IMG/VR virus record: IMGVR_UViG_3300046000_006648
Location: 1-33,272 of that record
DNA length: 33,272 bases
Reading direction: 5' to 3' (one strand)
Origin: a virus
Under the pieces are notes generated by a model. The model ran no database searches. It had not been told where the DNA came from and worked only from the letters and a program-made list of their open reading frames with translations. Positions within the stretch are counted from its first letter, which is position 1. Each line of letters begins with the position of its first letter. The translations under genes were made by a program, and so were the position numbers. Below, piece by piece: positions 13,380-19,454 of this stretch.

Positions 13380-13450
13380 CGAGTGTGTGGTGTAATGGTT
13401 GCACAGGATGTTTGGGACATTCGGGAGACGTTCGATTCGTACACATTCGA
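13380..13450 (+). tRNA. tRNA-Pro (anticodon TGG), weak T stem
   Basis: Acceptor CGAGTGT/ACATTCG with discriminator A, anticodon stem GGATG/CATTC and loop TTTGGGA, T loop TTCGATT. Two of five T-stem pairs are mismatched (A-C, G-A). C1-G72 is usual in Pro tRNAs. Probably functional, possibly decaying. Confidence 0.8.
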
Positions 13451-13509
13451 CTAATAAATAAACAAATAAAAACAAGTGTTATGGAAAGTGACAAGTATGA
13501 CAAACAGAA

Positions 13510-13582
13510 CCCCTCGTAGCTTAATCGGGAAAGCACCATACTTTTAATATGGGGAGAGTCGGATCGTAACCGGCCGGGGGGA
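13510..13582 (+). tRNA. tRNA-Lys (anticodon TTT), copy 1
   Basis: Acceptor CCCCTCG/CGGGGGG, anticodon stem CCATA/TATGG, loop CTTTTAA, T stem GTCGG/CCGGC with loop ATCGTAA. Confidence 0.92.
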
Positions 13583-13590
13583 CAAAAAAA

Positions 13591-13621
13591 TTTGGTAGAT
13601 TAAAAAAAAGTATTAACTTTG
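13591..13621 (+). promoter_or_regulatory. Bacteroidota-type promoter, probable leaderless mRNA
   Basis: TTTG at 13591-13594, 19 nt, TAACTTTG at 13614-13621, then 4 nt to ATG 13626. Nearly the same spacer sequence (GTAGATTAAAAAAAA) recurs in the promoter at 21002. Confidence 0.8.
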
Positions 13622-13625
13622 TACT

Positions 13626-13841
13626 ATGAAAAAAGTAGAGAAGATTAAAAAAGGACTTCCAAGTGGAATGGTTAAGGTTGGTGAAGAATGTGAAAAAGCA
13701 ATCGTAAGATTGGTTAAACAAGGTAAAACCGAAAACGAGGCAACAGAAATTGTTTTGAAACTATTAAAAGATAGTAAACCTTACATTGAACAAGGAATGT
13801 ACTCTACCACAATTGAAAGTATTAAAATGATAACATCATAA
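13626..13841 (+). CDS. Small basic helical protein, 71 aa, probably leaderless
   Basis: MKKVEKIKKGLPSGMVKVGE start, then ECEKAIVRLVKQGKTENEAT and a helical C-terminus. Two Lys-rich helices; no known family. The -7 element is 4 nt before the ATG. It is embedded in the tRNA cluster, with tRNA-Val 2 nt after the stop, so it is probably co-transcribed with the tRNAs behind it. Confidence 0.8.
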   Translation: MKKVEKIKKGLPSGMVKVGEECEKAIVRLVKQGKTENEATEIVLKLLKDSKPYIEQGMYSTTIESIKMITS

Positions 13842-13843
13842 AC

Positions 13844-13917
13844 GCACCTTTAGCTCAGATGGTAGTAGCGGTAGTATTACAAACTACAGGTCACAGGTTC
13901 GATCCCTGTAGGGTGTA
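13844..13917 (+). tRNA. tRNA-Val (anticodon TAC)
   Basis: Acceptor GCACCTT/AGGGTGT (G-U at 1-72), anticodon stem GTAGT/ACTAC, loop ATTACAA, T stem ACAGG/CCTGT with TTCGATC. Confidence 0.92.
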
Positions 13918-14048
13918 CAAGGGTTGATTGGGGAATGATATAACGTTAACGTGTCAGTAGTTCGTAGTTATGTCGGAGTTTTAACTGTCATAGTAATGCT
14001 AATCATAAAAGGGGATGTCCACTGAACCATCTTCCCCTTTCCTGAATT
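13918..14048 (+). other. Structured spacer before tRNA-Tyr
   Basis: 131 nt without a credible gene. It contains the hairpin AAAGGGG/CCCCTTT (3' arm ending 14040), 8 nt upstream of tRNA-Tyr, and further complementary stretches around GTTAAC. This is one of a series of stems ending just before mature tRNA 5' ends. Confidence 0.5.
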
Positions 14049-14129
14049 GGGAACTGAAAGTCGTTCGGATACGGCAGCGAAACTGTAAATTTCGTCCTCA
14101 CGGGAGTGGTTCGAGTCCACCAGGTCCCA
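14049..14129 (+). tRNA. tRNA-Tyr (anticodon GTA)
   Basis: Acceptor GGGAACT/AGGTCCC (one A-G mismatch), anticodon stem CGAAA/TTTCG, loop CTGTAAA, extended variable arm typical of bacterial Tyr tRNA, T loop TTCGAGT. Confidence 0.92.
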
Positions 14130-14137
14130 CAATAAAT

Positions 14138-14210
14138 GGACAAGTAGCTCAATTGGGAGAGCATCGTACTGTTAATACGAGGGTTGTAGGATCGTACCCT
14201 ACCTTGTCCG
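14138..14210 (+). tRNA. tRNA-Asn (anticodon GTT)
   Basis: Acceptor GGACAAG/CTTGTCC, anticodon stem TCGTA/TACGA, loop CTGTTAA, T stem GTAGG/CCTAC. Confidence 0.95.
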
Positions 14211-14216
14211 CAACAA

Positions 14217-14289
14217 GTTCACGTAGCTCAATTGGTAGAGCGCCGATCTGATACGTCGGAGGTAATAGGATCGTAACCTATCGTGAACA
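14217..14289 (+). tRNA. tRNA-Ile (anticodon GAT)
   Basis: Acceptor GTTCACG/CGTGAAC, anticodon stem CCGAT/GTCGG, loop CTGATAC, T stem ATAGG/CCTAT. Confidence 0.94.
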
Positions 14290-14307
14290 CAAAAAGGGGA
14301 ATAACTT

Positions 14308-14342
14308 GTGTGGGTGCCCTAACTACTGCAGGAGTACCACAC
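14308..14342 (+). other. Hairpin 5 nt before tRNA-Ser(GCT)
   Basis: GTGTGG (14308-14313) pairs with CCACAC (14337-14342). It belongs to the series of pre-tRNA stems. A second stem, ACACAA/TTGTGT (from 14287), competes with it. Confidence 0.5.
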
Positions 14343-14347
14343 TCTAT

Positions 14348-14433
14348 GGAAGATAAACCTTGATGGAGATAGGGTCCGCCTGCTAAGCGAGATGTACTCG
14401 TAAGGGTATTTGGTTCGATTCCAATGTCTTCCG
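14348..14433 (+). tRNA. tRNA-Ser (anticodon GCT)
   Basis: Acceptor GGAAGAT/GTCTTCC, loop CTGCTAA, long variable arm, T loop TTCGATT, discriminator G. The anticodon stem TCCGC/GCGAG has a C-A mismatch. Confidence 0.9.
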
Positions 14434-14439
14434 CAACAT

Positions 14440-14509
14440 ACCGATAGGAGAGGTTTCCGATCCGGGTTCATATCCTGGATGTCATTGGGTTCGATACCCT
14501 TTATCGGTA
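14440..14509 (+). tRNA. tRNA with anticodon CAT (Met or Ile2), unusual D arm
   Basis: Acceptor ACCGATA/TATCGGT, anticodon stem CCGGG/CCTGG with loop TTCATAT, T stem GGG/CCC with TTCGATA. The D arm is short (GGA-TCC) and two T-stem pairs are mismatched. Amino-acid identity (elongator Met versus lysidine-modified Ile) cannot be told from the sequence. Confidence 0.8.
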
Positions 14510-14560
14510 CGCATCTCCCTAACGGAGAAAGCACTGGCGTGGTCAGGCCGTATTGACCCT

Positions 14561-14585
14561 CCCCACTTACCGAGTGGGGTTTTTT
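14561..14585 (+). terminator. Intrinsic terminator inside the tRNA cluster
   Basis: CCCCACT, loop TACCG, AGTGGGG, then T6. A tRNA operon interrupted by a terminator implies either antitermination (boxA at 13181) or a separate unit starting with tRNA-His. Confidence 0.92.
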
Positions 14586-14589
14586 AAAT

Positions 14590-14663
14590 GGTGGATATAG
14601 CTCAGTAGGTAGAGCGTAGGATTGTGATTCCTTGTGCCGTGGGTTCGACCCCCACTATTCACC
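14590..14663 (+). tRNA. tRNA-His (anticodon GTG)
   Basis: Acceptor GTGGATA/TATTCAC with the extra G(-1) at 14590 opposite C73, the hallmark of His tRNA. Anticodon stem TAGGA/TCCTT, loop TTGTGAT, T loop TTCGACC. Confidence 0.93.
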
Positions 14664-14859
14664 CAAATACCCTATAAGTGTCCAAATGTGGTAAATAATA
14701 TGTAGTTTTGGACAACTATAGAAATAAAAGAATTTACAACGGACAAGGCTTAGGCAAGTGAGTTGAGAATGAGTCGTAGGAGATATAATCGTTTGGACTA
14801 CAAAAAGTTTGATACAAGAGATTGGTGGGATGCGAGTGGTTGACCAAAATTCTTTAATC
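14664..14859 (+). other. Structured spacer between tRNA-His and tRNA-Arg
   Basis: About 195 nt without a credible gene. A hairpin GTCCAAA/TTTGGAC lies near 14679-14715. A long-range stem AAAGAATTT (from 14729) with AAATTCTTT (ending about 14856) closes the region 3-4 nt before tRNA-Arg(ACG). It could be a small RNA or a processing structure. Confidence 0.5.
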
Positions 14860-14932
14860 GCCCACATAGTTCAACAGAAGAGAACACCCGACTACGGATC
14901 GGGAGATAGGAGTTTGAATCTCTTTGAGGGTA
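14860..14932 (+). tRNA. tRNA-Arg (anticodon ACG)
   Basis: Anticodon stem CCCGA/TCGGG with loop CTACGGA; T stem AGGAG/CTCTT with TTTGAAT; acceptor GCCCACA/TGAGGGT with one A-A mismatch. A34 would be edited to inosine by TadA to read CGN codons. Confidence 0.85.
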
Positions 14933-14948
14933 CGGATCCGATGTCGGT

Positions 14949-14964
14949 CCCGAGCTAGGTCGGG
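14949..14964 (+). other. Hairpin 7 nt before tRNA-Trp
   Basis: CCCGA, loop GCTAGG, TCGGG. One of the stems ending shortly before a mature tRNA 5' end. Confidence 0.5.
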
Positions 14965-14971
14965 CAAATTT

Positions 14972-15042
14972 GCGTGGTACAGACAAGGTGTCGGTCAGGT
15001 CTCCAAAACCTCGACGGGTTAGTTCGATTCTAACACCACGCG
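14972..15042 (+). tRNA. tRNA-Trp (anticodon CCA)
   Basis: Acceptor GCGTGGT/ACCACGC with discriminator G (usual for bacterial Trp), loop CTCCAAA closed by AGGT/ACCT, T stem GTTAG/CTAAC with TTCGATT. Confidence 0.93.
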
Positions 15043-15054
15043 CTAAAATTTAAT

Positions 15055-15085
15055 TTTGCCAATTAAAAAAGTTTTCTTATCTTTA
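15055..15085 (+). promoter_or_regulatory. Bacteroidota-type promoter, probable leaderless mRNA
   Basis: TTTG at 15055-15058, 19 nt, TATCTTTA at 15078-15085, then 4 nt to ATG 15090. Confidence 0.7.
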
Positions 15086-15089
15086 CAAT

Positions 15090-15584
15090 ATGAAAGAAGG
15101 ATTACCATATTGTACGACGAAAGAAGCGATTAAAGGTTATGCTGAATCACCTATCGCTAAAGGAGAAAGAAACGATTGTGTTGTTAGAGCATTTGCATCT
15201 TCATTTGGAGTTTCATATGACTACGCTCACAAATACGTTAAAGAAAACTTTGGACGTAAAAACCGTGAGGGGACTTACGGAACAGTTCTTAAAATGAAAC
15301 AAATCGCCGAAGATAGAAGACAGATTAACTACAAGAGAGTTAAATGTGTGGGCACTAAAAGTACTATGGGGATGTACAGTTTAAAGTACGAAGTTAAAAC
15401 TAAAGGTGTTGTGACTAAACGAGAAATGACTGTTGGTACTTTTGCAAAACAAAACCCTGTTGGTACATTTTTCATACTTGTTTCAAGACATGCGTTTACA
15501 ATTAAAGATGGTGTTGTGATAGGTAATTGGGAGGATTCACAAAAAAAGAAACGTGTGATTAAATTTGCGTTTGAAGTAAAATAA
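15090..15584 (+). CDS. Possible papain-like cysteine peptidase fold protein, 164 aa
   Basis: MKEGLPYCTTKEAIKGYAES start. The conserved-looking block GERNDCVVRAFASSFGVSYD puts a Cys (C30) at the N-terminus of a helix, and the end has VSRHAFTIKDGVVIGNWEDS with His134 and Asn146/Asp149. A Cys at a helix start followed by a late His and Asn/Asp is the layout of papain-like (CA clan) peptidases and related transglutaminase-like folds. I offer this as a fold hint, not an assignment. Its promoter has the 4-nt-to-ATG spacing that predicts a leaderless mRNA. tRNA-Phe follows 5 nt after the stop. Confidence 0.8.
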   Translation: MKEGLPYCTTKEAIKGYAESPIAKGERNDCVVRAFASSFGVSYDYAHKYVKENFGRKNREGTYGTVLKMKQIAEDRRQINYKRVKCVGTKSTMGMYSLKYEVKTKGVVTKREMTVGTFAKQNPVGTFFILVSRHAFTIKDGVVIGNWEDSQKKKRVIKFAFEVK

Positions 15585-15589
15585 AAAGG

Positions 15590-15664
15590 GGAACCCTGGT
15601 GTAAGCAGGTGTGTCACGTCTGACTGAAGATCAGAAGGTAACCGTTCGACTCGGTTGGGTTCCA
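15590..15664 (+). tRNA. tRNA-Phe (anticodon GAA)
   Basis: Acceptor GGAACCC/GGGTTCC, anticodon stem TCTGA/TCAGA, loop CTGAAGA, T stem AACCG/CGGTT with TTCGACT. Confidence 0.95.
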
Positions 15665-15680
15665 CAAATAATTAGAAACA

Positions 15681-16136
15681 ATGAACAGAGTATTTAGAAC
15701 AGTAAATGGTGAAGCAATCCCTGATGTGGTAAATCACACCTTGAATGTTTTGAAGGAATGTCCATGGGTTGAAATACACATCGGTACGGATTCACAAAAC
15801 CATAGAAGAAGTACCGTATACGTTACGGTAATTGCTTATAGGTATGGTAACAGAGGTGTTCACTACATCCTTCATAAACAAAAGGTGAAGAAGATTAAAG
15901 ATAAGTGGACACGTCTTTGGAATGAAGCCGATTATTCAATTGAGGTTGCTGAATGGTTAACTCAAAAGGTGAAGGTACAAGTTGAAATTGATTTGGACTA
16001 CAATAGTGAAGAAAAATACTTTAGTTCAAAATTGGTTCAACCCGTTGTTGGGTGGGCAACGTCGTTAGGTTATAAGTCAAATATTAAACCTGACAATCAA
16101 ATTGCAACAAGAGCGGCAGATCACCACTGCCGCTAA
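15681..16136 (+). CDS. YkuK/DUF458-like RNase H-fold protein
   Basis: 151 aa. EIHIGTDSQNHRRSTVYVTV (from 31) is the characteristic early strand and acidic motif of the DUF458 family (B. subtilis YkuK), predicted to have an RNase H-like fold. Asp37 would be the first metal ligand. Further acidic residues in EVAEWL and VEIDLDYNSEEKYFSSKL fit the pattern, and the tail includes GWATSLGYKSNIKPD. The molecular role of this family is not established. It sits between tRNA-Phe and tRNA-Cys and is probably co-transcribed with them, so a role in RNA metabolism is possible but inferred. Confidence 0.82.
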   Translation: MNRVFRTVNGEAIPDVVNHTLNVLKECPWVEIHIGTDSQNHRRSTVYVTVIAYRYGNRGVHYILHKQKVKKIKDKWTRLWNEADYSIEVAEWLTQKVKVQVEIDLDYNSEEKYFSSKLVQPVVGWATSLGYKSNIKPDNQIATRAADHHCR

Positions 16137-16139
16137 TAT

Positions 16140-16224
16140 GTAAGTGTGGGTGAGTGGTTGAAACCATCGGTCTGCAAAACCGACAGACGAAAGTCTCCCG
16201 TCAGTTCAAATCTGACCACTTACT
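16140..16224 (+). tRNA. tRNA-Cys (anticodon GCA) with an extended variable arm
   Basis: Acceptor GTAAGTG/CACTTAC with discriminator T73, the Cys identity base. Anticodon stem TCGGT/ACCGA, loop CTGCAAA, T stem GTCAG/CTGAC. The variable region (16184-16199, 16 nt) contains a stem AGAC-GAAA-GTCT. Ordinary bacterial Cys tRNAs have a short variable loop, so this class II shape is unusual. Confidence 0.92.
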
Positions 16225-16233
16225 CAATAAAAT

Positions 16234-16314
16234 GCCCCTGTGGTGGAATGGTAGACACGTTCGGTTTAGGACCGAATGCCAAGCGGTGTGAGAGTTCGAG
16301 TCTCTCCGGGGGTA
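16234..16314 (+). tRNA. tRNA-Leu (anticodon TAG)
   Basis: Acceptor GCCCCTG/CGGGGGT, anticodon stem TTCGG/CCGAA with loop TTTAGGA, Leu-type D arm (GGTGGAATGGTAGACAC), class II variable arm, T stem GAGAG/CTCTC. Confidence 0.94.
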
Positions 16315-16332
16315 CAAACAAAAAAAGTGAAG

Positions 16333-16575
16333 ATGGAAAAGTTGATGACAAACAAAGAAGGGGAGTACCTATACATTTTTAATATGTTCCAAAATGGAAA
16401 GGTTATAGGGTCAAACATTGTGTGGAGTAAAAATCTCATCCATGCAAAATCAAGTGCAAAGAAAAGATTTGGGAATGTGGATGAGGAATCTTTTAAAAGA
16501 TTAACCAAACAGGAATATGAAAATATGCTTGAAGAACAAAAAACAAAAAAACTTGAAAAGAAAAGGAAGTGGTGA
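16333..16575 (+). CDS. Hypothetical basic protein, 80 aa
   Basis: Start at ATG 16333 (MEKLMTNKEGEYLYIFNMFQ). The frame continues upstream into tRNA-Leu, which is not coding. It has a small beta-sheet followed by WSKNLIHAKSSAKKRFGN and a Lys-rich helical tail (EEQKTKKLEKKRKW). No family. Probably co-transcribed with the preceding tRNAs. Confidence 0.75.
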   Translation: MEKLMTNKEGEYLYIFNMFQNGKVIGSNIVWSKNLIHAKSSAKKRFGNVDEESFKRLTKQEYENMLEEQKTKKLEKKRKW

Positions 16576-16589
16576 TTTAAAATTATTTA

Positions 16590-16597
16590 TATATTTG
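16590..16597 (+). promoter_or_regulatory. -7-like element
   Basis: TATATTTG fits TAnnTTTG, 15 nt before ATG 16613; no clear -33 element. Confidence 0.4.
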
Positions 16598-16612
16598 TAA
16601 AAAACAAATGAG

Positions 16613-16765
16613 ATGAAAACGTATGACCAACATAAGATGAAAAGAACTCAGGTAAGAAAAGACCAGATTGAAGCCGGTTTCTTTGATGGGAGATTTGTGT
16701 CTCGCGTTGAGAAACCAAAAAACCTTTATACAAGAAAAACAAAACACAAAAAAACGTTCGCGTAA
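16613..16765 (+). CDS. Small basic protein, 50 aa
   Basis: ATG 16613 (MKTYDQHKMKRTQVRKDQIE) to TAA 16763-16765, which overlaps the next start (TAATG). Strongly basic tail (LYTRKTKHKKTFA), likely nucleic-acid-binding. No family. Confidence 0.65.
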   Translation: MKTYDQHKMKRTQVRKDQIEAGFFDGRFVSRVEKPKNLYTRKTKHKKTFA

Positions 16766-17070
16766 TGAAATCATTTAAGGATATTGTATTTAAACCACAC
16801 TCATCATTTGAGGGGTCACACGGATTATTATTTTTTCCTAATGGGTATGGTATTTCTGTTGTTAGGTTTAAAGTTCCAAGCCCAACATCTAAAGATGGAT
16901 TTAGGTATGGTTCATATACATCAGACGAAAATGAGTGGGAAGTTGCAGTGTTGTTTGGAAATGAAAATGATTGGGATATAACATATAACACACCAATTGC
17001 TGAAGATGTTATCGGAAATCAAACTGAAGGTGAGGTTGATTGGATTATGATTCAAATCCAAGAACTATGA
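16765..17070 (+). CDS. Conserved-looking hypothetical protein, 101 aa
   Basis: MKSFKDIVFKPHSSFEGSHG start, then the block FPNGYGISVVRFKVPSPTSK, YGSYTSDENEWEVAVLFGNE and ITYNTPIAEDVIG. This build (NGYGxSVVR, YGSYT, EVAVL, TPIxxDVIG) is familiar to me from many phage proteins of unknown function. Soluble, about normal length. It overlaps both neighbours by 1-4 bases, so 16613-17384 is a coupled operon. Confidence 0.85.
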   Translation: MKSFKDIVFKPHSSFEGSHGLLFFPNGYGISVVRFKVPSPTSKDGFRYGSYTSDENEWEVAVLFGNENDWDITYNTPIAEDVIGNQTEGEVDWIMIQIQEL

Positions 17071-17384
17071 GTTTAGAGAAATCTTTTTCAGAATATATTG
17101 ATACGTTTTATCCACAATTAAATGATTTAATATTATATCATAAAAAAGACGGGGACAGTATAATTTTTTATTTACAGGATAAAAAAAGAATTACTTATTT
17201 TGCATTCTTTCATTTTAATAATATTGGGTACGGTAGAGATTTGAATTGCCCAATGGAACTATCTTATGATCTTGAAAAATACTTTGATTTACAAGTAGAA
17301 TCATTACTTCTTGATTGGTTTATAACCAAGTATGAAATAGAGTTAAAAAGAGTAGTACCAACAGATTTAATAAAACGTATATGA
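17067..17384 (+). CDS. Hypothetical protein, 105 aa
   Basis: Start at ATG 17067, overlapping the previous TGA (ATGA); an in-frame ATG at 17040 lies inside the previous gene. MSLEKSFSEYIDTFYPQLND, then HKKDGDSIIFYLQDKKRITY and a helical end. Alpha/beta, Tyr-rich; no family. Confidence 0.75.
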   Translation: MSLEKSFSEYIDTFYPQLNDLILYHKKDGDSIIFYLQDKKRITYFAFFHFNNIGYGRDLNCPMELSYDLEKYFDLQVESLLLDWFITKYEIELKRVVPTDLIKRI

Positions 17385-17411
17385 AAGTATACGTTTTTTT
17401 GTTTATAGGTA

Positions 17412-17419
17412 TATTTATA
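17412..17419 (+). promoter_or_regulatory. TATTTATA-type candidate phage promoter
   Basis: TATTTATA, 14 nt before ATG 17434, the first of three tagged genes. Confidence 0.45.
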
Positions 17420-17433
17420 TATAAAAATATAAA

Positions 17434-18327
17434 ATGAAAAAAATTATAAGACTTACAGAATCTGATCTTGCACGTTTAATTAAACGTATGATTAAAGAAA
17501 ACGAACAAGATTGGATTGACCAATCACAAGATATGGATGCTGAATCTGACTTTTCTAAAATGGAATTAGAAAATATTGAAGAATTCCAAGAATTGGTTTC
17601 ATTCTTTGAAGAAAACCCTGATATTGCCCAAGAGATTAAAAACGCAATGGAGAGAAATGTTTCTGAAGCATATAAATATTATGACTACAGTGACGAAAGA
17701 GGTAAAAAAGAAATCACAAGAAACCAATATCTAAAAAGAAAATTAATTAATTACGGCATTTGGGGTACTTTAGGCGCTATCGTTGGTGCAATGATGGGTA
17801 CAATGGGCGGTGAAGGCGTTTTACAGGCAGCACTTCTTACTGCAGGTTTAGGTGGAACTGTAGGTGCTGAGTTATCTGCATCATCAGGTAGAGAAAGAAT
17901 CAAAGAACAAGATGAGGAATGGGGACAAACGGATAAAGGTGAAGAAGAACTTCAAGATTTAATTGAAGAGGCAAGGGACATTTTGGAAAATGAATGTGGA
18001 TATGATATAGAAGAGATTAATTCAATGGATGAACGAGATATTGTTGAATTTTTATCTGATGAAGGTTATGAAGATTTAGCTTCAGAAATTGAGCATCTAT
18101 TAGACCAAGAAGGATTTAATGAAGAGGAGGTTGATGAAAATTGGGATACCGAATTTGAAAAAAGACGCTTTGACAAATACAGCAGAAAAGATTATAGAGA
18201 TGTACCAAAAAATCCTTTTAAACACACATCACTTTTAGATTTTGAAGGAACAAGATTATCAAAAGACGATGATGATGATGATTTTGATGAGTGGAGTCAC
18301 GGAGATGACGATGAAGAATTCGTATAA
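17434..18327 (+). CDS. Tagged protein with glycine-rich membrane-like segment and acidic tail
   Basis: 297 aa. The tag MKKIIRLTESDLARLIKRMI ends with I-K-E at residues 20-22 and is nearly identical to that of the gene at 18666. After an acidic helical part (residues 25-100) comes a Gly/Ala-rich hydrophobic segment (about 108-152: IWGTLGAIVGAMMGTMGGEG, then VLQAALLTAGLGGTVGAELS). This resembles membrane-inserting or pore-forming glycine-zipper segments. The rest is acidic, ending in a poly-Asp stretch and WSHGDDDEEF. No family. If the tag directs it into the capsid, the glycine zipper would suit a protein that acts on a membrane at genome delivery. That is speculative. Confidence 0.85.
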   Translation: MKKIIRLTESDLARLIKRMIKENEQDWIDQSQDMDAESDFSKMELENIEEFQELVSFFEENPDIAQEIKNAMERNVSEAYKYYDYSDERGKKEITRNQYLKRKLINYGIWGTLGAIVGAMMGTMGGEGVLQAALLTAGLGGTVGAELSASSGRERIKEQDEEWGQTDKGEEELQDLIEEARDILENECGYDIEEINSMDERDIVEFLSDEGYEDLASEIEHLLDQEGFNEEEVDENWDTEFEKRRFDKYSRKDYRDVPKNPFKHTSLLDFEGTRLSKDDDDDDFDEWSHGDDDEEFV

Positions 18328-18347
18328 AATAAATAAAAAATAAAAAA

Positions 18348-18659
18348 ATGAGAAATAGACTAACAGAAAAAGATTTATCACGTATCGTTAAACGTGTTGT
18401 AAATGAAAATAAAGACGAAAGAAGACAGATTGGACGTATTGTAGATGACATCATCTCAAGTTTTGAGTTTTCAGAAAAAGGTAATGATGAGTTAATTACA
18501 TTGGCAAATTATTTATTGACTCCTGATGGTGCAGATAACGTGGCAAACCAAATCTTAGGTAAACTTAAAAAAGGTTTTGGTGATGACGGTTTTGGTGTGT
18601 ATACTAGCGACAGAGAATCTTTAAGAAACCTTGAAGATAGATTTAAATCAAGAAGATAA
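18348..18659 (+). CDS. Tagged small protein, 103 aa
   Basis: The tag MRNRLTEKDLSRIVKRVVNE follows the LTExDLxRIVKR pattern, with V-N-E at 18-20 in place of (I/L)xE. The body is helical (DERRQIGRIVDDIISSFEFS, then LITLANYLLTPDGADNVANQ) with a basic end. Second gene in a row of three tagged genes. No family. Confidence 0.8.
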   Translation: MRNRLTEKDLSRIVKRVVNENKDERRQIGRIVDDIISSFEFSEKGNDELITLANYLLTPDGADNVANQILGKLKKGFGDDGFGVYTSDRESLRNLEDRFKSRR

Positions 18660-18665
18660 TTAACT

Positions 18666-19178
18666 ATGAAAAAAATAATAAGACTTACAGAATCGGATTT
18701 AGCAAGGATTGTTAAACGTACGATTAAAGAACAAGGAGAAGGTATGGGTTATGATTGGAGTATTTATGATGATATTGAATCTGAACTTGATGAAATGGAG
18801 AACGATGAAGCGATTGATTACCTTAAGGGAATTATTAGTCATTGTGAAAAACTAATAGAAAAATTAGGTGGCAATAATGGAGACGAAGAAACTATCACAA
18901 TACCAAGTAAATATGATGGCATTATAATGGAACTTGGTGAAGAGGTTAACCCAGAAGATATCATTGAAATGTATAATGAACTTGTTGCTTCTGAAGGTGA
19001 ATCTGTTCTTTTAATGAAATATGAAGATGGTTATTTTTGGAACGAATTTATGGATGACGTAACGGTTGATGCGATTCTTGATGAACTTAACTACGCAATA
19101 GTTGGTGAAGAAGATGATGATGAAGATTATGATGAAGATTATGATGAAGATTATGATGACGAAGATGAAGATTTTTAA
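18666..19178 (+). CDS. Tagged acidic protein with Asp/Tyr repeat tail
   Basis: 170 aa. The tag MKKIIRLTESDLARIVKRTI has I-K-E at 20-22. The helical acidic body (YDDIESELDEMENDEAIDYL) is followed by a beta part and a C-terminal tail built from the repeat DEDY, encoded by 12-bp repeats. Net charge is extremely negative, as for T4 internal or scaffold-core proteins; this is an analogy only. It closes the three-gene tagged unit begun at 17434. Confidence 0.85.
   Translation: MKKIIRLTESDLARIVKRTIKEQGEGMGYDWSIYDDIESELDEMENDEAIDYLKGIISHCEKLIEKLGGNNGDEETITIPSKYDGIIMELGEEVNPEDIIEMYNELVASEGESVLLMKYEDGYFWNEFMDDVTVDAILDELNYAIVGEEDDDEDYDEDYDEDYDDEDEDF
19119..19154 (+). repeat. Three tandem 12-bp repeats
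   Basis: GATGAAGATTAT three times (19119-19130, 19131-19142, 19143-19154), encoding DEDY units of the preceding protein's tail. Perfect identity suggests recent slippage. Confidence 0.9.
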
Positions 19179-19209
19179 ATAAAACTTGACACTTTTGAAA
19201 AGTAGCATA

Positions 19210-19217
19210 TATTTATA
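19210..19217 (+). promoter_or_regulatory. TATTTATA-type candidate phage promoter
   Basis: TATTTATA 23 nt before ATG 19241; a TTGACA at 19186 lies upstream. Confidence 0.4.
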
Positions 19218-19240
19218 ACACAAAACAAATAAAAACGCAA

Positions 19241-19315
19241 ATGAAAAATTTACATATCATATTATTAGGTGGATTGGCGATAGCTGAGGATCGTTCCTAT
19301 ATGGAGATGGTATGA
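19241..19315 (+). CDS. Possible 24-aa peptide or small RNA
   Basis: MKNLHIILLGGLAIAEDRSY and four more residues, then TGA. The hydrophobic start and short length would suit a tiny membrane peptide. Alternatively the whole 19220-19370 transcript is a small RNA ending at the strong terminator. The layout matches 12891-13078. Confidence 0.3.
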   Translation: MKNLHIILLGGLAIAEDRSYMEMV

Positions 19316-19342
19316 TAATTTAATACATAATAAATTTGAAAA

Positions 19343-19370
19343 CCCATCTCAATTACGAGGTGGGTTTTTT
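19343..19370 (+). terminator. Intrinsic terminator
   Basis: CCCATCTC, loop AATTAC, GAGGTGGG, T6. A boxA-like element starts at the next base. Confidence 0.92.
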
Positions 19371-19387
19371 GTTCTTTGACATATTGG
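19371..19387 (+). promoter_or_regulatory. boxA-like element, identical to 13181
   Basis: GTTCTTTGACATATTGG, directly after a terminator's T-run, so a read-through transcript would acquire boxA. Confidence 0.55.
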
Positions 19388-19406
19388 TAAAAAAAGTAAA
19401 AAAAGA

Positions 19407-19438
19407 TTTGGCAGTTCAGAAGTGATTACATATCTTTG
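19407..19438 (+). promoter_or_regulatory. Bacteroidota-type promoter
   Basis: TTTG at 19407-19410, 20 nt, TATCTTTG at 19431-19438. It fixes the start of the next gene at ATG 19455. Confidence 0.8.
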
Positions 19439-19454
19439 TAGAAATAAAAAACAT

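Noticed and set aside
13025-13721. Several minus-strand open frames over tRNAs
   Set aside because: They are antisense to well-formed tRNAs and lack neighbours on that strand.
14015-14251. 78-aa open frame across tRNA-Tyr and tRNA-Asn
   Set aside because: It only spans tRNA genes; no independent coding signal.
16146-16382. Frame spanning tRNA-Cys and tRNA-Leu
   Set aside because: Explained by the tRNAs and the start of the gene at 16333.
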